DNA of 36,109 nt from an uncultured Gammaproteobacteria bacterium (GTDB lineage: Bacteria > Pseudomonadota > Gammaproteobacteria > Pseudomonadales > Ketobacteraceae): assembly GCA_913063125.1 (NCBI GenBank), contig CAJXZM010000052.1:1-36109 (forward strand), read 5' to 3'. The translations under genes and the position numbers were made by a program. Every line of letters starts with the position of its first letter. Within the stretch, counting starts at the first letter, position 1. The notes under the pieces are model-generated. The model was not told where the DNA came from. It was given only the letters and a program-made list of their open reading frames with translations, and did no database searches. Positions 8,583 to 17,742 of the stretch are shown here, piece by piece.

Positions 8583-9662
8583 ATGACTAACAATGTATTG
8601 GTTTTACCAGGTGACGGGATTGGTCCTGAGATTGTAGCGCAAGCGGTTAAGGTTCTTGAGCTTGTAAATTCACAGGATAACTTGGATTTAAGTATTGATG
8701 AGGCGCTTCTAGGTGGTGCAGCTATTGATGCAACGGGAGGGCCGTTGCCTGAAGAAACGATGGCTAAGGCGAAAGCTTGTGATGCAATTTTGCTTGGTGC
8801 AGTTGGAGGCCCTAAGTGGGAGTCTCTAGATATGGCCATTCGTCCAGAGAGGGGGTTGTTGGGCATACGTTCTGAGTTGGGGCTATTCGGCAATCTGCGG
8901 CCTGCAATGTTGTACCCTCAGCTTGCTGATGCCAGCAGTTTAAAAGCGGATTTAGTGTCTGGCTTAGATATACTTATTGTGAGGGAGCTAACGGGCGGTA
9001 TTTATTTTGGCCAGCCCCGTGGTATTCGCACGTTAGAAAACGGAGAGCGTCAAGGCTATAACACTTACGTATATTCCGAGTCAGAGATTATTCGTATAGG
9101 TCGTCTAGCTTTTGAATCTGCCATGAAGCGTGGTAAACGGTTATGTTCTGTTGATAAAGCAAATGTGTTGGAAGTAACAGAATTGTGGCGTGAAATCATG
9201 GAGAATCTGTCCAAAGAATATCCAGAGGTTGAGCTTAGTCATATGTATGTTGATAATGCAGCAATGCAATTAATACGTGCCCCTAAGCAATTTGATGTGA
9301 TGGTTACAGGTAATATGTTTGGCGATATTTTATCTGATGCCGCCGCAATGTTAACAGGGTCAATTGGCATGTTGCCATCGGCTTCATTGGATAAGAACGG
9401 GAAGGGCATGTATGAACCTTGTCATGGTTCTGCCCCTGATATTGCTGGCCAGGGCATTGCTAACCCGTTAGCGACGATCCTTTCTGTGGCAATGATGTTA
9501 CGCTACACCTTTGGCTTTGGTGAGACGGCAGATCGCATAGAAAGCGCTGTGAGTAGTGTGCTTGATAAAGGTTACCGCACGGGCGATATCTATACTGACG
9601 GGATGAAGAAAGCATCAACTAGCGAGATGGGTGAGGCAGTTTTGGCTGTGTTAGGGGCTTAA
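8583..9662 (+). CDS. leuB: 3-isopropylmalate dehydrogenase
   Basis: NAD-dependent oxidative decarboxylation of 3-isopropylmalate in leucine synthesis. The frame is open back into leuD, but the ATG at 8583 is chosen because it begins the family's N-terminus ([16 protein letters not shown]) and is preceded by the AGGAAAAAG purine run; this gives 359 residues, the usual length. Substrate and metal motifs are visible: [10 protein letters not shown], the [14 protein letters not shown] region, and [20 protein letters not shown]. The nucleotide-binding end reads [18 protein letters not shown]. asd follows after 61 nt. Confidence 0.98.
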   Translation: MTNNVLVLPGDGIGPEIVAQAVKVLELVNSQDNLDLSIDEALLGGAAIDATGGPLPEETMAKAKACDAILLGAVGGPKWESLDMAIRPERGLLGIRSELGLFGNLRPAMLYPQLADASSLKADLVSGLDILIVRELTGGIYFGQPRGIRTLENGERQGYNTYVYSESEIIRIGRLAFESAMKRGKRLCSVDKANVLEVTELWREIMENLSKEYPEVELSHMYVDNAAMQLIRAPKQFDVMVTGNMFGDILSDAAAMLTGSIGMLPSASLDKNGKGMYEPCHGSAPDIAGQGIANPLATILSVAMMLRYTFGFGETADRIESAVSSVLDKGYRTGDIYTDGMKKASTSEMGEAVLAVLGA

Positions 9663-9723
9663 GTTGGTTTTTTGAATGGGCGCTTTTGAATTAAGAATAT
9701 AATACGTATTAGGAATAGAAAAA

Positions 9724-10746
9724 ATGAGTAAAACATATGATATCGCTGTAGTTGGGGCGACAGGCGCTGTTGGCGAAACTATGCTGGAAGTATTGGAAGA
9801 AAGAAACTTTCCCGTTGGCAATCTTTATCTGTTAGCAAGCTCACGTTCTGCTGGCAAGACTCTACAATTTAAAGGTAAGTCCTATAAGATTGAGGACCTG
9901 GCGGAGTTTGATTTTAGCAAAGCACAGATAGGGTTATTTTCAGCTGGTGGAAGCTTATCTGAAAAATTCGCACCGATCGCTGTAGAGGCCGGTTGTGTTG
10001 TTATTGATAATACCTCTCACTTTCGTTACGACGATGACATTCCGCTGGTTGTGCCTGAAGTAAACCCTGAGAAAGTAGGGGAGTACAAGGCTCGGGGTAT
10101 TATTGCAAATCCAAACTGTTCGACAATACAGATGTTGGTTGCGCTAAAACCTATACTGGATTCTGTTGGAATTGATCGAATTAACGTCTCTACCTATCAG
10201 GCAGTGTCAGGGTCAGGAAAAGAAGCCATTGAAGAGCTAGCGATTCAGTCACGAAACCTTTTGAGTGGCCAGCCAATTGAAACGAATGTATACCCTAAGC
10301 AAATCGCGTTTAATGCTTTGCCTCACATTGATGTCTTCATGGAAAATGGTTATACAAAAGAAGAAATGAAGATGGTATGGGAAACTAAGAAGATCTTTGG
10401 CGATGATTCAATCGAAGTAAACCCAACGTGTGTGCGTATCCCTGTGTTTTATGGTCACTCAGAAGCGGTTCATGTTGAGACTAAAGAGAAGATCAGTGCT
10501 GATAAGGTAACGGAATTGTTAACTGCTGCCGAAGGCATTGAAGTTATCGATGAGCGTAATGATGGCGGGTATCCAACAGCAGTAACGGACGCTTCTGGGA
10601 CTAACCCTACTTATGTCGGTCGGATTAGAGAGGATATATCTCACCCAAGAGGCATAAATATGTGGGTTGTTGCCGATAATGTGCGAAAAGGTGCAGCAAC
10701 AAACAGTGTTCAGATCGCCGAAGTATTGATAAAAGACTATTTATAA
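9724..10746 (+). CDS. asd: Aspartate-semialdehyde dehydrogenase
   Basis: Reduces L-aspartyl-4-phosphate to aspartate semialdehyde with NADPH, feeding lysine, diaminopimelate, methionine and threonine synthesis. The 340-residue product has the dinucleotide-binding VVGATGAVGETML near residues 9-21, the catalytic Cys132 in ANPNCSTIQ, and the substrate-binding SGSGKEAIEEL block. It belongs to the shorter (about 340-residue) Asd class rather than the E. coli type of about 367. Pseudomonas has two asd-like genes in tandem here (recollection); only one is present. A TATAAT at 9698-9703 might give a separate promoter, but no -35 fits, so transcription with leuCDB is likely. Confidence 0.97.
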   Translation: MSKTYDIAVVGATGAVGETMLEVLEERNFPVGNLYLLASSRSAGKTLQFKGKSYKIEDLAEFDFSKAQIGLFSAGGSLSEKFAPIAVEAGCVVIDNTSHFRYDDDIPLVVPEVNPEKVGEYKARGIIANPNCSTIQMLVALKPILDSVGIDRINVSTYQAVSGSGKEAIEELAIQSRNLLSGQPIETNVYPKQIAFNALPHIDVFMENGYTKEEMKMVWETKKIFGDDSIEVNPTCVRIPVFYGHSEAVHVETKEKISADKVTELLTAAEGIEVIDERNDGGYPTAVTDASGTNPTYVGRIREDISHPRGINMWVVADNVRKGAATNSVQIAEVLIKDYL

Positions 10747-10838
10747 TTGATACTTAGCGCAATAAGGTCAGGTAAGTTCTAGATGTTGGTGTCAACCAGT
10801 TCAAGAAACTTTCGAATTATGCCTGACATTGCAGGATT

Positions 10839-10868
10839 GGAAGCTATCCTTATTAGGGGGTAGCTTCC
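10839..10868 (+). other. Stem-loop in the asd-fimV intergenic region
   Basis: GGAAGCTA-T-CC at 10839-10849 pairs with GGTAGCTTCC at 10859-10868 with one bulged base and a 9-nt loop. It is not followed by a T-run, so it is not a standard terminator. A second small hairpin, GTCCC at 10933-10937 with GGGAC at 10947-10951, lies closer to fimV. The rest of this 240-nt gap shows no gene; it may hold the fimV leader. Confidence 0.4.
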
Positions 10869-10986
10869 GATCTATGAGTATTGGCAGATATATCTGCTGG
10901 TACAACAGCTTACCCAAAATAATAAATTGAATGTCCCTTAATCTAGGGGACGATGTGTCTCCCAAAGTATTGAAAGGAATTGACTA

Positions 10987-13900
10987 ATGATTCGAAAGCT
11001 AACCGCAGCGTTGATTGGTGTCGGTGTAATGGTTCCGGGATTGGCCAACGCCCTTGGTTTGGGAGGGATAGAGCTCGATTCAGCATTAAGCGAGCCGCTA
11101 AATGCACGAATAGAATTGGTGCAAGTGCGAGAGCTTCAACCAGAAGAAATATTGGTTAATCTGGCAGCAGCAGCAGACTTTAAAAATGCAGGTGTTGAGC
11201 GTTTTCATTCATTGACTGATGTTAAGTTTGATGTTGTTGTATCCTCTGAAGGCAAATCTCATATTGTAGTAAAAACACGCAAGCCTATTCGTGAGCCGTT
11301 TCTTAACTTTTTAGTAGAAGTTAATTGGCCTGCGGGGCGTTTATTGCGTGAGTATACCTTATTGCTAGATCCGCCTGTTTTCAGTGCTACGAAAGAAGCA
11401 CCGATGTTAAAAATACCGTCAGTACCGACGCCTCAGCCGGCCCCTCAGGTTGCCAAGGCGCCTGTCACTGCAGCCAAGCCTGCTCCGGTGATAAATGCAC
11501 CTGAGCCTGCCGCTTCGCAAGCAGAGCCGGTGGCCGGTGGTGAGGGTCGTACCTATGGACCTACCAAAAGTAGTGATAGCTTATGGGGGATTGCTCGAAA
11601 TTTGAGACCTTCACCTTCTGTAAGTATTCAACAGACAATGGTTGCCATACAGCGGTTAAACCCGAGTGCGTTTATTAACGGCAATATAAACCTTTTGAGA
11701 AAAGGGCAGGTATTACGTGGCCCTTCTGAAAATCAAGTTAGAGAGTTAAATTCAAGAGAAGCAATTGCGCAAGTAGCGCAGCAAAATCGCGAATGGAAAG
11801 ACCGAGTTTCTAAAAAGAGTGGTCGTGTAGCGGAAGCTCCGCAAATAGATACATCGGGTCGGGCAGTAGAAAATGTTTCTTCTGAACCTTCAGATACGGG
11901 AGCACATTTGAAGCTTGTTTCTGCGTCTAATGCTGTTGATTCAGAAAGTGGTCAAGGTGGTGCTACTGACGAAGGTGCTGGTAGTGCGGTGTTGCGGGGT
12001 GAATTGCAGGTTGCAGAAGAGAAAGTTGATCAGTATCGGCTGGCTACTGAAGATCTAAAAGTTAGAAATTCTGACCTTAAAGAGCAGTTGGATACTAGTG
12101 ACAAAGTCATTGGCTTGAAAAATGAACAAATTGTAGCTCTGCAGTCTAGGCTTGCCGAGATTGAGAAAGAAATACAAGCAGCTAAAGATAATGCAGCTAC
12201 CGCTGGCGCTGTAGAGGAGGCAGGGTCTAATGAGGTTGTTGTAGAGGAGACTGTTGCAGGTACTTCGCAAGAAGCTGATGCTTTGGAAGCTGACGTTGAA
12301 GGGGCTGTCGTTGAGGAAGCAGGCGTTGCAGAAGAGGCCAATCAGGAGCCTGTTGACTTTAATTATGAAGAGGCGGTACAAGAGGAGGTTGCACAGGAGG
12401 CAGAGGCTTCAGAACAAGCCATTGTTGTTGAAGATACTGTTCAAACACCTATTGAGGCCGATGTGCCCGTTGTTAAAGAGCAGCCTAAGCAAGAAGGCTT
12501 CCTCGATACACTAATCTCCAATCCTATATATATGGCCGCGGGTGGAGGTTTGCTTCTAATTCTTATTGTTGGCGCTATGTTAGCGGGGCGTAAGAAAAAG
12601 GAAGAGGATGATGTAGCGGATTCGATTGCCGATGACTTTAGTTTGGATGGTATTGGCGGCGCAGATATTGACGATGTTTCGGATGATTTTGATGCGCTTG
12701 AGTCTGATAGTTTCCCTGAAGACAATATGGAAACAGAAGAAGCAACCGTTCCTCAAACGGCCGATGTTATCGGGGAGGCTGATATTTATATTGCCTACGG
12801 CCGCTTCCCTCAAGCGATTGAGATGCTAGAGAAGGCTGCTGAAAGCGAGCCGGATCGTCCAGATATTCGAGCTAAGCTTTTGGAAGTCGCAGTAGAAGCA
12901 GAGGATGTCGAAGTATTTAAACGGCATGATGCTGTGCTTCAAACGGTAGGCAATCATGATCATCTAGCTAAAGCCGCTGAATTACGTAGTAAATTATCTA
13001 TCGGGAATGATGCTGGGGAAGAAGCGGTAATCATACCAGCTGAAGATACAGACTTTAGTACTGATTCTGGCGATGGATTCGGCTCCATGGACTTCGATAT
13101 GGATTTGACGGCCGATGAAGAGCCAGAAATCGATATTCAAGAAGTTAGCATACCTGAAGCTGATGTATCTGATGCTCTGGATGCGGAAGACGATGTGTCT
13201 AGCGTAGATTCGTCACTGGATTTTGATCTCGACTTTTCCTCAGAGGAATCAGTTGAGAGTGTTGAGGGCGACGATGTTTCTCTCGATGCTGACGTAGATG
13301 AAGAATTGGATTTCTCTCTCGATGATGAAACGTTGGAACTTGATGCTAGTTTAGATCTCGATATGGATCTGGCGGAAGAAGATTTGGAGTTTGATGCTGA
13401 TTTGGATGTTGATATCGAACCTATCAGTGATTTTGCAGAAGCAGAAGAAAGCTTGGATGTGGATTTAGGGGTTGGTGCTGAGCTTGATGTTGATATAACG
13501 GAAAGCGACCTTGTTGAGGGTGAGGTCATCGAAAGTGATGACGGATTGGAATTTGATCTGGATGTTGATACAGAACTTGATTTGCCTGAATCAACTCCAG
13601 AAGCTTCGGATAACGATGACTTAGAGATAGATTCTAGCGCGGCTGCCCAACTTGCTGATGAGCTAGATCTTGATGGTGACTTTGATCTTGACATAGATGG
13701 CGGCGATGATTTAAGTGTCGACAATTCCCTGGATCTAAACAGTGGGGATGATGCAACCGTTCTTATGTCCCCTGTTGTGGAGTCTGTCTCAAAAGTGGCT
13801 GAGGCTGCTAATGAGGATAAAGTAGATGAAATGGATTTTCTAACAGATGCCGATGAAATCTCCACGAAACTAGATTTGGCCCGAGCTTATATTGATATGG

Positions 13901-14001
13901 GTGATAGAGATGGCGCGAAAGACATTCTTGATGAGGTGATGATAGAAGGAACTAATGATCAGCAGGGTGATGCGAAAGAATTGATCGCTAAGCTGGGCTA
14001 A
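10987..14001 (+). CDS. fimV: FimV polar inner-membrane hub protein
   Basis: Peptidoglycan-binding polar scaffold that in Pseudomonas supports type IV pilus assembly, type II secretion and cAMP signalling (family knowledge). The 1004-residue product has a signal peptide (cleavage probably after ANA, residue 22), the conserved FimV N-terminal domain (about 23-130), a Pro/Ala-rich linker, a LysM-like module from about Y190 (YGPTKSSDSLWGIA), a coiled coil around 340-400, and one membrane span at about 515-533 followed by RKKK. A cytoplasmic TPR-like region (about 591-650) is followed by a very acidic Asp/Glu/Leu repeat region (about 690-925). The C-terminal FimV domain (about 947-1004) includes EISTKLDLARAYIDMGD. 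The gene ends in its own terminator. Confidence 0.96.
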   Translation: MIRKLTAALIGVGVMVPGLANALGLGGIELDSALSEPLNARIELVQVRELQPEEILVNLAAAADFKNAGVERFHSLTDVKFDVVVSSEGKSHIVVKTRKPIREPFLNFLVEVNWPAGRLLREYTLLLDPPVFSATKEAPMLKIPSVPTPQPAPQVAKAPVTAAKPAPVINAPEPAASQAEPVAGGEGRTYGPTKSSDSLWGIARNLRPSPSVSIQQTMVAIQRLNPSAFINGNINLLRKGQVLRGPSENQVRELNSREAIAQVAQQNREWKDRVSKKSGRVAEAPQIDTSGRAVENVSSEPSDTGAHLKLVSASNAVDSESGQGGATDEGAGSAVLRGELQVAEEKVDQYRLATEDLKVRNSDLKEQLDTSDKVIGLKNEQIVALQSRLAEIEKEIQAAKDNAATAGAVEEAGSNEVVVEETVAGTSQEADALEADVEGAVVEEAGVAEEANQEPVDFNYEEAVQEEVAQEAEASEQAIVVEDTVQTPIEADVPVVKEQPKQEGFLDTLISNPIYMAAGGGLLLILIVGAMLAGRKKKEEDDVADSIADDFSLDGIGGADIDDVSDDFDALESDSFPEDNMETEEATVPQTADVIGEADIYIAYGRFPQAIEMLEKAAESEPDRPDIRAKLLEVAVEAEDVEVFKRHDAVLQTVGNHDHLAKAAELRSKLSIGNDAGEEAVIIPAEDTDFSTDSGDGFGSMDFDMDLTADEEPEIDIQEVSIPEADVSDALDAEDDVSSVDSSLDFDLDFSSEESVESVEGDDVSLDADVDEELDFSLDDETLELDASLDLDMDLAEEDLEFDADLDVDIEPISDFAEAEESLDVDLGVGAELDVDITESDLVEGEVIESDDGLEFDLDVDTELDLPESTPEASDNDDLEIDSSAAAQLADELDLDGDFDLDIDGGDDLSVDNSLDLNSGDDATVLMSPVVESVSKVAEAANEDKVDEMDFLTDADEISTKLDLARAYIDMGDRDGAKDILDEVMIEGTNDQQGDAKELIAKLG

Positions 14002-14030
14002 AGCGTCGGGTTATAAAGATGGATTAAGAG

Positions 14031-14053
14031 GAGGGCGAGAGCCCTCTTTTTTT
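14031..14053 (+). terminator. Intrinsic terminator after fimV
   Basis: GAGGGC at 14031-14036, loop GAGA, GCCCTC at 14041-14046, then seven T. A perfect six-bp GC-rich stem with a GNRA-type tetraloop. It ends only 20 nt before the truA start codon. Confidence 0.93.
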
Positions 14054-14073
14054 GTTTATACGGGAGAGGGAAT

Positions 14074-14901
14074 ATGCGTATCGCAGTAGGTGTTGAGTAT
14101 GATGGCAGTCGGTATCATGGCTGGCAACGTCAAGGCCATGATACGAACACTGTTCAGCAAAAGTTAGACGAAGCGCTCAGTAAGGTGGCTAACACCGACG
14201 TTTCAGTTATGTGTGCTGGTAGAACAGATAGTGGTGTCCATGGTGTCGGTCAGGTTGCCCATTTTGATACAGATGTGACGCGAACTGAGAAGGCGTGGGT
14301 GTTTGGTTCCAATACCAATATGCCACCGGATATTACCGTACATTGGGCCGTACCTGTACCTGATGATTTTCATGCCCGTTTTAGTGCGCTTTCAAGGCGA
14401 TACCGCTACGTAATCTACAATTGTGCTGTTAAGCCTGGGCTGGCTAATAGATACGTGACTTGGGATTACCGGCCACTAGATGTCGAAAAGATGCAGCGCG
14501 CGGCCAATGACTTGATAGGTACTTTCGATTTCACCTCGTTTCGTGCGTCGGGTTGTCAAGCCAAGCATGCTACGCGTGAGATCCAAATGATTCGTTTGTT
14601 TCGAAAAGGGGCGCTCATTGTTATGGATATTCAAGCTAATGCGTTTCTGCAAAACATGGTTCGTAATGTTGCTGGAGTATTGATGGCAATTGGTGCTGGG
14701 CAGCGACCTGTGGAGTGGGCTCAGGAGGTTCTTGAGGCCCAGGATAGAACAAAAGGCGGAAATACAGCCCACCCCTATGGGTTGTATTTTATGAAAGTAG
14801 AATATCCAGGAGAGTTTGGAATCCCCTATACCACCCCTGAAATACCCTTTATGCCGTTTTCTGATGAAATATATTTACCTCAAAAACTCAATGAGCGCTG
14901 A
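14074..14901 (+). CDS. truA: tRNA pseudouridine(38-40) synthase
   Basis: Converts uridines 38-40 in the tRNA anticodon stem-loop to pseudouridine. The 275-residue product has the N-terminal RIAVGVEYDGSRYHGWQRQ and the catalytic aspartate D52 in CAGRTDSGVHG (D60 in E. coli). FHARFSALSRRYRYVI and FLQNMVRNVAGVLMAIG are also family motifs. Shine-Dalgarno GGGAGAGGG precedes the ATG. It lies between two intrinsic terminators (14031-14053 and 14921-14946), so expression must rely on read-through or on a promoter inside fimV. The fimV-truA-trpF order is conserved in Pseudomonas. Confidence 0.98.
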   Translation: MRIAVGVEYDGSRYHGWQRQGHDTNTVQQKLDEALSKVANTDVSVMCAGRTDSGVHGVGQVAHFDTDVTRTEKAWVFGSNTNMPPDITVHWAVPVPDDFHARFSALSRRYRYVIYNCAVKPGLANRYVTWDYRPLDVEKMQRAANDLIGTFDFTSFRASGCQAKHATREIQMIRLFRKGALIVMDIQANAFLQNMVRNVAGVLMAIGAGQRPVEWAQEVLEAQDRTKGGNTAHPYGLYFMKVEYPGEFGIPYTTPEIPFMPFSDEIYLPQKLNER

Positions 14902-14920
14902 TATCGCCTGCTAATGACAG

Positions 14921-14946
14921 AAAAGGTGTCTGCATCACGCCTTTTT
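14921..14946 (+). terminator. Intrinsic terminator between truA and trpF
   Basis: AAAAGGTGT at 14921-14929 pairs with ACGCCTTTT at 14937-14945 (one G-U pair) around a 7-nt loop, with the 3' arm forming the T-run. A-T rich flanks make it probably bidirectional. Confidence 0.7.
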
Positions 14947-15014
14947 CGTGCCGAGTTGCGCTTTCTAGGGTAAACTGATCCGCCTAAAATCGAACTGAAT
15001 TTGTAGGTTGTTTT

Positions 15015-15632
15015 GTGATTGTGCGTACAAAAATATGTGGTATTACTCGTCTGGAAGATGCGCTGGCAGCGGCAAAATTCGGAGCAGATGCAATTGGCTT
15101 GGTTTTCTATAAAAAAAGTCCGCGGTACGTTCCTCCGGCAGTAGCTGCTTCCATCATTGCTCAATTACCGCCTTTTGTAACCACGGTGGGTTTATTTGTA
15201 AACGAATCCACCGATGACATTCAGCAAATACTTGATATTGTTCCGCTAGATTTACTTCAGTTTCATGGCTCTGAAATTGAGGCCGAATGTTCCTGCTTTA
15301 ACAGGCCTTACATTAAAGCCGTTGCTATGAAACCAGGGCTTAATGTGGCAGATGTTGTGAATCAATATCCTGGTGCTCAAGGTATATTGCTGGATACTTA
15401 TGATGTTGTTTTGCCAGGGGGAACAGGTAAATCGTTTGATTGGAGTAAAGTCCCACAAAGCCTAAGCAAGCCTATCATTTTGGCTGGCGGGTTGACCCCA
15501 GGAAATATTAGCGAAGCAGTTGGGGTTGTTCACCCCTGGGCGGTTGATGTCAGCGGCGGGGTAGAAGAGAGTAAAGGTAAGAAAGACCATCGTTTAATAC
15601 AAACATTTATAGAAGGAGTTCACCGTGTCTGA
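15015..15632 (+). CDS. trpF: Phosphoribosylanthranilate isomerase
   Basis: Amadori isomerisation of N-(5-phosphoribosyl)anthranilate to CdRP in tryptophan synthesis. A stand-alone 205-residue TIM barrel, unlike the TrpCF fusion of E. coli. Catalytic residues are visible: the general base C8 in KICGITR and the general acid D127 in LLDTYD. Phosphate-binding motifs [10 protein letters not shown] and DVSGGVEE follow. Start is GTG at 15015; another GTG at 15021 is possible. The stop overlaps the trpB start by 8 nt, implying translational coupling. No trp leader peptide or attenuator was evident upstream. Confidence 0.97.
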   Translation: MIVRTKICGITRLEDALAAAKFGADAIGLVFYKKSPRYVPPAVAASIIAQLPPFVTTVGLFVNESTDDIQQILDIVPLDLLQFHGSEIEAECSCFNRPYIKAVAMKPGLNVADVVNQYPGAQGILLDTYDVVLPGGTGKSFDWSKVPQSLSKPIILAGGLTPGNISEAVGVVHPWAVDVSGGVEESKGKKDHRLIQTFIEGVHRV

Positions 15633-16845
15633 GACACAGCAGAAACAGTACCTCAATACCCCTGATGCACTCGGTAATTTTGGCCCCTACGGTGGCCGTT
15701 TTGTGTCAGAAACGCTGATGGCGGCGCTAGAAGATTTGGAAGCGCTTTATGATCGTTTGTCTAATGACCCTGAATTTATTGCCGAATTTGATCGGGATTT
15801 GGCTCATTACGTCGGGCGTCCTTCTCCGTTGTATTACGCTGAACGTTGGTCGAATAAAATAGGTGGCGCAAAGATCTATCTAAAACGAGAAGACCTTAAT
15901 CATACGGGCGCTCATAAAATTAACAATACTATAGGTCAGGCATTGTTGGCCAAGCATACAGGAAAATCTCGTATTATCGCGGAAACGGGGGCAGGGCAGC
16001 ATGGCGTTGCTACTGCAACGGTAGCGGCAAGACTGGGTTTAGAATGTGAAGTGTTTATGGGCGCAGAAGATATTCAGCGCCAGGCCCTTAACGTTTATCG
16101 GATGCGACTGCTGGGTGCGAAAGTTAACTCAGTTAAGTCTGGCACTAAAACGTTAAAAGATGCTATGAATGAAGCCATGAGAGATTGGGTCACTAATGTC
16201 GATGATACCTTTTATATTATTGGTACTGTTGCCGGCCCGCATCCATACCCTAAACTTGTTCGTGACTTTCAGTGTGTTATCGGTCGTGAAGCTAAGCGCC
16301 AGTGTCAAGAGCAAACCGGGAGGTTGCCTGATGCGCTAGTAGCCTGCGTCGGCGGTGGTTCTAACGCTATTGGTTTATTTCACCCATTCTTAGAGGATGA
16401 GTCGGTTAAGATATTTGGGGTTGAAGCTGCGGGCCATGGCATTGAAACTGGAGAGCACGCTGCACCATTATGTGCGGGTAAGCCTGGTGTATTACATGGC
16501 AATCGTACCTATTTGATGGAAGATGAAAATGGCCAAATTATTCCAACCCATTCTGTTTCGGCTGGTCTTGATTACCCCGGCGTTGGTCCAGAGCATTCTT
16601 GGTTAAAGGATTGTGGACGTGCTGAATATGTAGCTATCAATGATGAGGAGGCGCTTAATGCGTTTCGAGAGCTGACGCTTGTTGAAGGTATATTACCTGC
16701 GCTGGAGTCGAGTCATGCGCTTGCTTATGCAGAGAAGCTTGCCAAAACCATGGGTAAAGATCAGATCATTATTGTCAATCTGTCTGGTCGTGGTGACAAG
16801 GATATTCATACTGTTGCGAAAATTGACGGTATCTCAATAGATTAG
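15625..16845 (+). CDS. trpB: Tryptophan synthase beta subunit
   Basis: PLP enzyme that condenses indole with serine to form tryptophan, in an alpha2-beta2 complex with TrpA. The 406-residue product has the PLP lysine K98 in HTGAHKINN, the [14 protein letters not shown] block, the phosphate-binding GGGSNAIG loop, and the monovalent-cation region. Length fits TrpB1 (E. coli 397). Translation begins at GTG 15625, inside the end of trpF, with AGAAGGAG at 15611-15618 as Shine-Dalgarno. trpA follows after 9 nt. Confidence 0.98.
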   Translation: MSETQQKQYLNTPDALGNFGPYGGRFVSETLMAALEDLEALYDRLSNDPEFIAEFDRDLAHYVGRPSPLYYAERWSNKIGGAKIYLKREDLNHTGAHKINNTIGQALLAKHTGKSRIIAETGAGQHGVATATVAARLGLECEVFMGAEDIQRQALNVYRMRLLGAKVNSVKSGTKTLKDAMNEAMRDWVTNVDDTFYIIGTVAGPHPYPKLVRDFQCVIGREAKRQCQEQTGRLPDALVACVGGGSNAIGLFHPFLEDESVKIFGVEAAGHGIETGEHAAPLCAGKPGVLHGNRTYLMEDENGQIIPTHSVSAGLDYPGVGPEHSWLKDCGRAEYVAINDEEALNAFRELTLVEGILPALESSHALAYAEKLAKTMGKDQIIIVNLSGRGDKDIHTVAKIDGISID

Positions 16846-16854
16846 TAGGAGTAG

Positions 16855-17655
16855 ATGATGAGTCGATTAAAGACTTGTTTTGAAGCATTGGCCTCGCAAG
16901 GCAAAACAGCGTTAATTCCATTTGTAACGGCAGGTGATCCACATCCTGATCAGACCGTTGATATTATGCATACTTTGGTTGCGAGTGGCTCAGATGTTAT
17001 TGAATTGGGCATACCATTTTCAGACCCGATGGCGGATGGTCCCGTTATTCAGCTTGCTGATGAGAGAGCGTTGGAGCACAACACGAGTTTGACAGATGCA
17101 CTGGCGATGGTTAAGCGCTTTCGGGAAACTGATCAGAAAACCCCGGTGGTTCTTATGGGGTATTTAAACCCCGTTGAAGTTTATGGCTATGAACGCTTTG
17201 CGGCCGATGCTGGGAAGGTGGGTGTTGACGGCATTTTAACGGTTGATTTACCACCTGAAGCGTCAGTAGAGTTTGTTGGTCAGCTTAAGGATCAAAACAT
17301 AGATTCCATCTTTTTAATCGCACCTACAACAACAGAGGAGCGTATTAAAAAGATAGTTGCCGCTGGTAGTGGGTATCTATATTACGTTTCTGTGAAGGGT
17401 GTAACTGGTTCTGGCAGCTTGGACGTTAGTGCTGTTAAAGGGAAGCTTGAAACAATTAGAAATAGTACAGATTTGCCCATTGCCGTCGGGTTTGGTATCA
17501 AAGACCCTGAATCTGCAAAAGCGGTAGGTGCAATTGCTGATGGTGTCGTTGTTGGTAGTGCGTTGGTGAATATAATTGCTAACAATCAGCACGATAAAGC
17601 TGCGTTATTGACGCAGTTAGGCGAAGTTACTCGCTCTTTAAGTGATGCCATCTAG
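16855..17655 (+). CDS. trpA: Tryptophan synthase alpha subunit
   Basis: Cleaves indole-3-glycerol phosphate to indole and glyceraldehyde-3-phosphate, passing indole to TrpB through the complex tunnel. The 266-residue TIM barrel has catalytic E50 in ELGIPFSDP and D61 in ADGPVIQ, one number higher than E. coli, plus the VLMGYLNP block and the phosphate-binding VGFGIK segment. The start is the first of two adjacent ATG codons, with TAGGAG 4 nt upstream; the second ATG is possible. A short perfect palindrome CTAGGA-AA-TCCTAG at 17652-17665 overlaps the stop codon. Confidence 0.98.
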   Translation: MMSRLKTCFEALASQGKTALIPFVTAGDPHPDQTVDIMHTLVASGSDVIELGIPFSDPMADGPVIQLADERALEHNTSLTDALAMVKRFRETDQKTPVVLMGYLNPVEVYGYERFAADAGKVGVDGILTVDLPPEASVEFVGQLKDQNIDSIFLIAPTTTEERIKKIVAAGSGYLYYVSVKGVTGSGSLDVSAVKGKLETIRNSTDLPIAVGFGIKDPESAKAVGAIADGVVVGSALVNIIANNQHDKAALLTQLGEVTRSLSDAI

Positions 17656-17696
17656 GAAATCCTAGGAATTACCAGCTTTTGATAATAATCATAAAG

Positions 17697-17717
17697 GCAC
17701 CCTTTCCCCGAGGGTGC
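17697..17717 (+). other. Hairpin in the accD leader
   Basis: GCACCCT at 17697-17703 pairs perfectly with AGGGTGC at 17711-17717 around TTCCCCG. There is no T-run, so it is not a terminator. It ends 6 nt before the accD Shine-Dalgarno (AAGAAGGG, 17723-17730), so an mRNA role is possible but unproven. Confidence 0.45.
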
Positions 17718-17742
17718 TAGCTAAGAAGGGCAATATAACGTC

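Noticed and set aside
9672-9703. Possible asd promoter (TTGAAT and TATAAT)
   Set aside because: The spacer is about 20 nt, too long for a standard sigma-70 promoter; only the -10 is good.
13137-13865. A 242-codon Ser-rich open frame antisense to fimV
   Set aside because: It is the mirror of the Asp/Glu-rich repeats (GAT/GAA read backwards gives Ser and Phe codons); no ribosome-binding site or family resemblance.
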